Source: an uncultured Pseudomonadales bacterium
GTDB taxonomy: Bacteria; Pseudomonadota; Gammaproteobacteria; Pseudomonadales; Pseudohongiellaceae
Assembly: GCA_949430125.1 (NCBI GenBank)
Contig: CASQMQ010000064.1
Location: forward strand, 1 to 33,886
DNA: 33,886 bases
Reading direction: 5' to 3'
The translations under genes were made by a program, and so were the position numbers. Every line of letters begins with the position of its first letter. The first letter of the stretch is position 1. Shown here piece after piece: positions 28,432 to 33,886 of the stretch. Under the pieces are notes generated by a model. The model did no database searches. It saw only the letters and a program-made list of their open reading frames with translations, and had not been told where the DNA came from.

Positions 28432-30399
28432 ATGCCATTCACCCGCAGTACTTTCCACAAAATATCTACGCAGTTAGCTTTCTCCTCCATCCTCTTGTCA
28501 CTCAGCGCATTCAGTCACTCGCAGGCTCAGGATCAGGAGTGGCGCACCTATGGAGGCGACCTAGCGAGCACCCGTTATTCTCCGCTGGACACAATCAATG
28601 GTGAAAACTTCAGCCAGTTAGCGCTAGCTTGGGAATTCGACACGAGTAACTTTGGCCCTAGTCCAGAATTCAATTTTCAATCAACGCCGCTGATGGTCAA
28701 TCGAACAATCTATACCACTGCCGGAAACAGGCGAGCTGTTGTTGCTTTGGATGCGCAGACAGGAGAAATGCTCTGGATGTCCCGACTCGATGAGGGAGAG
28801 CGCGCTTCCAACGCTCCCCGTCGGTTGTCAGGCCGCGGACTGGCATGGTGGGATGATGGCAGCGAAAAAGGACGAATCATTTATGTGACGCCTGGCTACC
28901 AGATGATTGCCCTAGATGCAGCGAACGGGCTACGCATCGAGGATTTTGGACTCGATGGCATTGTAGATTTAAAACAAGAATTCGATCAGGAATTGGACCT
29001 GACAACAGGTGAAGTAGGACTCCATGCCGCGCCTATTGTTGCCAATGGCGTCATCGTTATGGGTTCGGCGTTTCGTGCTGGAAGAATGCCCACTAGTCGA
29101 GAGAAGCCGAAAGGTCATGTACGCGGCTACGATGCACGAACCGGGAATAGGCTTTGGATTTTTCACAGCATTCCTCAGGCCGATGAATACGGTAATGACA
29201 CCTGGCTGAATAATTCTTCGTCTTATACAGGATATGGTGGCGTCTGGGCGCAGATGACTGTCGACGCTGAGCTTAATACAGTTTATCTACCTACTGAAAC
29301 CGCCACCGGAGACTCCTACGGTGGTCATCGCCACGGCGACAATCTTTTTACAAACAGCGTAGTAGCACTAGACCTTACAACTGGCGAGCGACAATGGCAT
29401 TTTCAGACCACACATCATGACGTGTGGGATTGGGATATTCCCTCTGCGCCCATACTTCTTGATCTAACGATTAATGGCCAAACTAGCGCCGCGCTAGTGC
29501 AAACCGTGAAACAGGGTTTCACCTTTGTGTTTGACCGGGCGACCGGCGAACCCTTATTTGAAATAGAGGAAGTGCCAGTACCCCCATCTGATGTCCCGGG
29601 TGAACGACTCTCTCCTACCCAGCCAATTCCTGTTAAACCTCCGCCGTTCGCTCGCCAAGGACTCAACGACGATGAACTAATTGATTTCACGCCTGAACTT
29701 AAAGCTAAGGCACGCGAGATACTGTCTCAGTACCGCTACGGCGATATCTATATGCCTCCGTCTCTTGCAGACGCCGACGACGGTACGTTCGGCACACTGT
29801 TCATGCCCTCACAAACAGGCGGAGCCAATTGGCCTGGAGGCGCAGTAGATCCTGAAACTGGCATCATGTATATTTTTAGCAAGTCTGATGTGGGTCGAAT
29901 GTCTATGAGCAGTCGCCCGGACCGTTCCGACATGGATTATATTAATCTGCAATTGAGAACTGCGCCGCGCTTGAGTGTGGACGGTTTGCCATTAATCAAA
30001 CCACCTTATGGCCAGATTGTGGCGTTAGATTTGAACGAAGGTGAAATCTTGTGGGATGCTGTCCACGGTGAGACGCCGGATTCCATTCGTAATCATCCTG
30101 CACTGGCAGGCATAGATATCCCACCTACTGGACAAGCTGGGCGTGTGGGTGTTCTGGTTACCAAAACACTCGTTATAGCCGGCGACGGCGGCGGCTATAC
30201 TAATGCGGATGGCAAGCAGGAAGCCTTGCTACGAGCCTACGACAAACGTACCGGTGAACAACTGGGTAGTTTGGCAATGCCGGCGCAACAGACTGGTAGC
30301 CCAATGACTTATGCAATCGATGGAGTTCAGTATCTTGCTGTTTCGATTTCTGGCGGAGATGTACCGGGGCGGTTGAGAGTTTATAGTTACGAACCTTGA
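28432..30399 (+). CDS. Exported PQQ-dependent dehydrogenase (quinoprotein, eight-bladed propeller)
   Basis: A 655-residue quinoprotein. ATG 28432 with GAGAGAA seven bases upstream is preferred to a TTG at 28417. The signal peptide ends near residue 33 (SHSQAQ). The propeller opens with WRTYGGDLASTRYSPLDTI, the standard PQQ-dehydrogenase start, and shows blade motifs such as VVALDAQTGEMLWMSRLD, GYDARTGNRLWIFHSIP and ALDLTTGERQWHFQTTHHD. The segment HHDVWDWDIPSAP corresponds to the HNDLWDYD active-site region, and GGANWPGGAVDPETGIMYI to the late conserved blade. There is no N-terminal membrane part, unlike membrane-bound glucose dehydrogenase, and no cytochrome c domain, so it may pass electrons to a separate cytochrome, perhaps the gene upstream. 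Alcohol, sugar or aldehyde substrates are possible; none can be chosen. Confidence 0.87.
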   Translation: MPFTRSTFHKISTQLAFSSILLSLSAFSHSQAQDQEWRTYGGDLASTRYSPLDTINGENFSQLALAWEFDTSNFGPSPEFNFQSTPLMVNRTIYTTAGNRRAVVALDAQTGEMLWMSRLDEGERASNAPRRLSGRGLAWWDDGSEKGRIIYVTPGYQMIALDAANGLRIEDFGLDGIVDLKQEFDQELDLTTGEVGLHAAPIVANGVIVMGSAFRAGRMPTSREKPKGHVRGYDARTGNRLWIFHSIPQADEYGNDTWLNNSSSYTGYGGVWAQMTVDAELNTVYLPTETATGDSYGGHRHGDNLFTNSVVALDLTTGERQWHFQTTHHDVWDWDIPSAPILLDLTINGQTSAALVQTVKQGFTFVFDRATGEPLFEIEEVPVPPSDVPGERLSPTQPIPVKPPPFARQGLNDDELIDFTPELKAKAREILSQYRYGDIYMPPSLADADDGTFGTLFMPSQTGGANWPGGAVDPETGIMYIFSKSDVGRMSMSSRPDRSDMDYINLQLRTAPRLSVDGLPLIKPPYGQIVALDLNEGEILWDAVHGETPDSIRNHPALAGIDIPPTGQAGRVGVLVTKTLVIAGDGGGYTNADGKQEALLRAYDKRTGEQLGSLAMPAQQTGSPMTYAIDGVQYLAVSISGGDVPGRLRVYSYEP

Positions 30400-30502
30400 T
30401 CCAGCAATATTTTTGCACACACACAACCAACTATGGCCAACTTCAATCTCGAATCACTCGAGAGTATTGAATTTTCAACGACACGAGGGATTTAGTCTTA
30501 AA

Positions 30503-31297
30503 ATGAAACTACTAACCGCAATCACCTTACTTTGTTTTACCATTGTTGCTACCGCGCAAGAAAGTGCGGGAAGTGAGAGTGAGGCGCGCATTTTGTCTGT
30601 CTATCATGGGCTCGATCCCTTGCCGCCGCGAGCTACTAGATTATGTGGATTGCCGCCTGCAGGCGGGCAGGATGGAATGCCGGTTACCTTTTCAGTCCAG
30701 ATAAGTGGTGCATCAGTTTCTGCAGCTGCCTTTGCAGTTGAAACCAGCTCTGGCGAGGTTGTTACTCCTTTGTGTGCAACTCTGCGACCTGCCATAGAGT
30801 CTCTCGAGTTGCGCACAGTTCTTCTTATTGGATCTTTTAGTCCCGAGGATTCGCTGCCGCTCAGCGTTGAAATAGTAGAACAACTCGAAGATACCGATGG
30901 AAATTCCCTAATAGGCTTGAGAGGAGAAAAGGTGACAGCCCTTGAAGACGGCCCCAGTCTCGTCTTTGCCGAACGCTTTGCACCCAGCGCATCAGGACTC
31001 GAGGGTGCATGCCATGAAGATACTGCACAGGCTATTCTGCTAACCTGGGAAGGCGGAGTTACCGGACCTCAGGGCGCTAATCTCGCCGAGGCGCAGCGAA
31101 CTGCTATGTCGGTCCTTCTTGAAAATGGTGACCTAGTACTTCCACTCTCACTCGGTGATGATGATCCAGATAATCATGTCATCGCCTGCCTAGCCGAAAC
31201 CAGCCCAGCAGTTTCGGTAAGCGTAATAGCAGGGTTCTTTCATGATCCCGGTGATGATGCGAATCCTGCGACTAGTGTAGATGTCAATCAAAGATAG
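30503..31297 (+). CDS. Exported protein of unknown function
   Basis: A 264-residue protein I do not recognise. ATG 30503 gives a clean signal peptide (LLTAITLLCFTIVATAQ); an upstream in-frame start at 30413 would bury it, so the later start is used. GAGGGA lies about 12 bases before it, a weak site. The mature part is rich in Ser, Ala, Glu and Asp and predicted mainly beta; it holds four cysteines (RLCGLPP, TPLCATL, EGACHED, VIACLAE) that could form two disulfides, and ends in DDANPATSVDVNQR. It lies 103 bases after the PQQ gene and 107 bases before the first PAL-like gene, so it belongs to the same cluster. A periplasmic accessory role is only a guess from position. Confidence 0.7.
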   Translation: MKLLTAITLLCFTIVATAQESAGSESEARILSVYHGLDPLPPRATRLCGLPPAGGQDGMPVTFSVQISGASVSAAAFAVETSSGEVVTPLCATLRPAIESLELRTVLLIGSFSPEDSLPLSVEIVEQLEDTDGNSLIGLRGEKVTALEDGPSLVFAERFAPSASGLEGACHEDTAQAILLTWEGGVTGPQGANLAEAQRTAMSVLLENGDLVLPLSLGDDDPDNHVIACLAETSPAVSVSVIAGFFHDPGDDANPATSVDVNQR

Positions 31298-31404
31298 CCA
31301 GAGTACTTCGATCCAATACCAATAAATCGGGTTACGGCAAAAATTTAGTATTGTATTCTTACTCTTCCCCAGTTTTTATTCACCGTCAGCCGAGCAAGAC
31401 GATT

Positions 31405-32445
31405 ATGACAAAACTGAACAAAGTCCATATCCAGCAAACTTTAGCGGCAGCGCTTTCGCTCGTTTTTTCTGTCACTGCATTCTCTCAACTTACGGACGTC
31501 CGTTTCGTCGCTGAGGAAGACTATAGCTTCGACGAAACATTTTTCAAACTACCAGCAGGCAGAACAATCGGCGCCACCTCAGGCCTGGCAATTCACCCGG
31601 ATGGCTCTTCTATCTGGGTGTATGATCGCTGCGGCGGCTCCGATTGCCGAGGTTCAAATCTTGCTCCTATCATGCAATTCGATCGCGAGGGCAATCACCT
31701 TCTCAGCTTTGGCGCAAATCTTTTCCAGCGCCCCCATGGGTTGTTTGTGGATAGAGATGGCAATGTCTGGGTGACGGATGATGTTGGCTCACGTGAAATC
31801 GATACTGTTAGCGAAGGTAAGGGCCATCAGGTTTTCAAGTTCAGCCCCGAAGGTGAGCTGCTCATGACCCTGGGCAAACCCGGCATTCCCGGCGACGGAC
31901 CGGACACATTCAATATGCCATCGGCAGTTCTCGTTGCACCCAATGGCGATATTTTTGTCGGTGATGGGCATGGTCCACGCTCCAACGCTCGCATAGTAAA
32001 GTTTAATTCTCGTGGGGACTTTCTCATGACATGGGGCTCAGCTGGCGACGGTCCGAATCAGTTTCACACGCCTCACGCACTTGCTATGGACTCGGCAGGG
32101 AGGTTATTTGTTGGTGATCGTGGTAATAGCAGAGTGCTCATTTTTGACCAGCTAGGTAAATTTATCGATGAGTGGAAACAATTTGGTCGTCCCAGTGGCA
32201 TGTTCATCGATGACAATGACCTGTTGTATGTCGCCGATTCCTCATCTTCAAACACAGCACAATCTAATCCTGGCTTTGAAGAGGGCATCCGAGTTGGTCA
32301 TGTTAGAGACGGTGAAATTATTTTGTTTATCGAGGACACCGACAGCGACGGTAGTCAGGAGGGAGTTACTGCTGATAGTGATGGCAATATCTATGGCTCA
32401 CTCACAGGAGGCATGGCTTTGCGGAAATATCCGCAATCAGAATGA
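31405..32445 (+). CDS. PAL-like NHL-repeat beta-propeller protein 1
   Basis: A 346-residue exported six-bladed NHL propeller of the peptidyl-alpha-hydroxyglycine amidating lyase (PAL)-like family. ATG 31405 gives the signal peptide (ending TAFSQ). Blade motifs align with animal PAL: RPHGLFVDRDGNVWVTD (His111), GHQVFKFSPEGELLMTLG, NARIVKFNSRGDFLMTWG, TPHALAMDSAGRLFVGDR (His224, Arg239) and FGRPSGMFID. Arg75 in YDRCG may match the first catalytic Arg. However, the position of the catalytic Tyr reads DGHG and the third zinc His is replaced by QEGVTAD. PAL activity is therefore uncertain; another lyase or binding role is possible. It is a tandem paralogue of the next gene. Confidence 0.8.
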   Translation: MTKLNKVHIQQTLAAALSLVFSVTAFSQLTDVRFVAEEDYSFDETFFKLPAGRTIGATSGLAIHPDGSSIWVYDRCGGSDCRGSNLAPIMQFDREGNHLLSFGANLFQRPHGLFVDRDGNVWVTDDVGSREIDTVSEGKGHQVFKFSPEGELLMTLGKPGIPGDGPDTFNMPSAVLVAPNGDIFVGDGHGPRSNARIVKFNSRGDFLMTWGSAGDGPNQFHTPHALAMDSAGRLFVGDRGNSRVLIFDQLGKFIDEWKQFGRPSGMFIDDNDLLYVADSSSSNTAQSNPGFEEGIRVGHVRDGEIILFIEDTDSDGSQEGVTADSDGNIYGSLTGGMALRKYPQSE

Positions 32446-32521
32446 TGTGAGTAACTTGATTGCTAAATCAACGCTGAATAATTTCGGTCCCTATTAATTT
32501 TCATTACTACTGGGTTCACTC

Positions 32522-33574
32522 ATGAGAACAATAAAAACACTAGCGCTACTCGCGGTATCGCTCCTCATTGCCGATACGGGGATACACACTCACGCCCAAT
32601 CCCAATCGGCGCCAAGCATTGCCCACGGCGTGCGCAATGACCTGCCTCAGCCCTATGAGACACAACGCAGTTGGGGCGAATTACCTCAAGGGTCAAAATG
32701 GGCTGCAGTTACTGCCGTGGAACCTTCTCCTGATGGTCAATTCATCTATGTGATACACCGCTGCATTGACAACTCCTGTGAGGGTCGAAGCGAAGCACCT
32801 ATTCTTAAATATGACTATGACGGTAATTTACTGAATTCTTTTGGTGCAGGACTGTTTATTTTTCCCCATGGCGGCACGGTGGATTATGAAGGGAATCTTT
32901 GGGTCACGGACGCGCGCAGTAACGATAGCATTGGGCATCAGGTTTTCAAGTTCAGCCCCGACGGTGAGATTTTGATGACGCTGGGACAACAAGCGCGGGG
33001 CGGATCAACACCGGGACTTCTTTTCAATCCGACTGACGTTGTTGTTGATCCTAACGACGGGGACATCTTTGTCGCCGAGAGCCACCGGGGTGGCATGAAT
33101 AATCGAATTGTGCATTATTCATCTACGGGAAGGTTCATTAAGCAATGGGGAAGCAAAGGATCAGGGCAAGGGGAATTCAGCGAACCCCATAGCATAGCCA
33201 TGGATTCCCAAGGAAGGTTGTTTGTTGGCGATAGAGACAACAATCGCATCCAGATTTTTAGTCAGGAGGGAGTTTTTATAGACGAATGGAGGCAGTTCGG
33301 TCGCCCTAGCGGTATTTTCATTACTGCTGATGACAAAATTTATGTGGCCGATTCGGAATCCGGACCCGACACCGGTGCGGGTGAATTAATGGGAATAAGA
33401 AAGGGTATTCGTATCGGCTCAGCCGTTGATGGAACAGTGACTGCATTCATCGAAGACATGGAACCTCTGCGGGACGATCACTCGGGTGCCGAGGGTGTTG
33501 GAGTGGATGCTAATGGAAATGTTTACGGCGCGGTGGTTAGACGACAAATGTTAGAGCGGCATGTACTGAGATAA
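32522..33574 (+). CDS. PAL-like NHL-repeat beta-propeller protein 2
   Basis: A 350-residue exported paralogue of the gene 76 bases upstream. The signal peptide ends around HTHAQ (residue 26). It keeps FPHGGTVDYEGNLWVTD (His116), GHQVFKFSPDGEILMTLG, NNRIVHYSSTGRFIKQWG, EPHSIAMDSQGRLFVGDR and FGRPSGIFI. As in copy 1 the Tyr position differs (ESHRGG) and the third His site reads AEGVGVD, so the two proteins share the same departure from animal PAL. A 26-base stretch is identical between the two genes. The pair may act on different substrates or as a complex. The stop codon overlaps a REP-like element. Confidence 0.8.
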   Translation: MRTIKTLALLAVSLLIADTGIHTHAQSQSAPSIAHGVRNDLPQPYETQRSWGELPQGSKWAAVTAVEPSPDGQFIYVIHRCIDNSCEGRSEAPILKYDYDGNLLNSFGAGLFIFPHGGTVDYEGNLWVTDARSNDSIGHQVFKFSPDGEILMTLGQQARGGSTPGLLFNPTDVVVDPNDGDIFVAESHRGGMNNRIVHYSSTGRFIKQWGSKGSGQGEFSEPHSIAMDSQGRLFVGDRDNNRIQIFSQEGVFIDEWRQFGRPSGIFITADDKIYVADSESGPDTGAGELMGIRKGIRIGSAVDGTVTAFIEDMEPLRDDHSGAEGVGVDANGNVYGAVVRRQMLERHVLR

Positions 33575-33609
33575 AATAATGGGGACAGATTTATTTTCTA
33601 CAGCTGTCC
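33573..33609. repeat. REP-like palindromic element
   Basis: AAAATAA (33573-33579) pairs with TTATTTT (33591-33597), and overlapping this GGACAG (33583-33588) pairs with CTGTCC (33604-33609). The core TGGGGACAGATTTATTTTC resembles a REP motif of gammaproteobacteria often linked to RAYT genes (from memory). It overlaps the stop codon of PAL-like copy 2 and could act as a transcript end. Confidence 0.45.
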
Positions 33610-33725
33610 GCGCCTATGCAAAAAATAATCGATGCGGTAATTAAACTGACGGCTTTGCGTTCTATCCCTCGTGAGCAGTGTTTGATAAATCTACCCTGGA
33701 CAACCCAGTTAGGAGTCACAAGTCA

Positions 33726-33886
33726 ATGAAACGCAGACAACTGTTAAAAATGGCGGCGGCGGGAGCTGCAACATTTCCCTTTTCTGCCTTGGCGCAATCA
33801 ACAGATTTCACATTCTATTCCTCGCTGGCAAAAAACTGGCATGAAGAAGGAAGTTATTTTCCATGGACCTCCACTACTGAATTTAA
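33726..33886 (+). CDS. Tat-exported protein, N-terminal fragment
   Basis: The first 53 residues of a gene cut by the window edge. An AGGAG ribosome-binding sequence lies ten bases before the ATG. The N terminus MKRRQLLKMAAAGAA has the twin-arginine motif RRQLLK followed by a moderately hydrophobic stretch and an Ala-x-Ala cleavage site (SALAQ), so it is exported folded by the Tat pathway, which often implies a cofactor-bearing enzyme. The mature part seen (STDFTFYSSLAKNWHEEGSY) does not identify a family. It follows the PAL-like genes on the same strand. Confidence 0.7.
   Translation, partial: MKRRQLLKMAAAGAATFPFSALAQSTDFTFYSSLAKNWHEEGSYFPWTSTTEF

Overview
The window looks like chromosome of a Gram-negative, probably marine, gammaproteobacterium (inferred from protein style; no rRNA or taxonomic marker is present). 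It is rich in exported proteins: lipoproteins with clear lipoboxes, Sec and Tat signal peptides, TRAP-TAXI uptake, a TolC/HlyD/MacB-like exporter, and several beta-propeller or repeat proteins of the periplasm or cell surface. No tRNA, rRNA, CRISPR array or intact transposase gene was seen.

Layout. (1) 1-3684, minus strand: a TAXI-type TRAP solute-binding lipoprotein, its fused membrane permease, and the start of a CurA-like NADP-dependent oxidoreductase that is frameshifted and runs off the left edge. (2) 3880-15235, minus strand: a coiled-coil membrane-anchored protein, then a probable operon of an M16 metallopeptidase lipoprotein, an ABC-2 ATPase and permease, a two-PDZ lipoprotein, two FG-GAP/VCBS proteins, a two-helix membrane protein, and a second coiled-coil protein that appears paralogous to the first. 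As written this block carries about eleven single-base frameshifts (one more lies at about 300), mostly +1. After correction each gene reads through as one sensible protein. (3) 15527-21466, plus strand: TolC-like lipoprotein, HlyD-like adaptor, MacB/LolD-type ATPase and FtsX/MacB permease, a complete tripartite export operon, followed by a decayed LytTR-type remnant. (4) 21755-26759, minus strand: a class-C beta-lactamase-like serine hydrolase, two internalin-style leucine-rich-repeat proteins in tandem, and a GH43-like beta-propeller protein. (5) 26955-33886, plus strand: a cytochrome c/copper type II monooxygenase fusion, a PQQ-dependent dehydrogenase, an unrecognised exported protein, two tandem PAL-like NHL-propeller proteins, and the start of a Tat-exported protein.

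Two regions deserve most attention. Region 5 places a protein with all the copper ligands expected of a PHM (peptidylglycine hydroxylating monooxygenase)-like enzyme, fused to its own cytochrome c, near two proteins that resemble the second half of animal peptide-amidating enzymes, with a quinoprotein between them. This could be a periplasmic two-step oxidation system; the substrate is unknown and some PAL catalytic residues are not conserved. Region 2 combines a surface peptidase, a peptide-exporter-like ABC pair, PDZ and FG-GAP proteins, and two related coiled-coil proteins in a layout I do not recognise. Its cluster of frameshifts must be resolved as sequencing error or gene decay before any functional claim.
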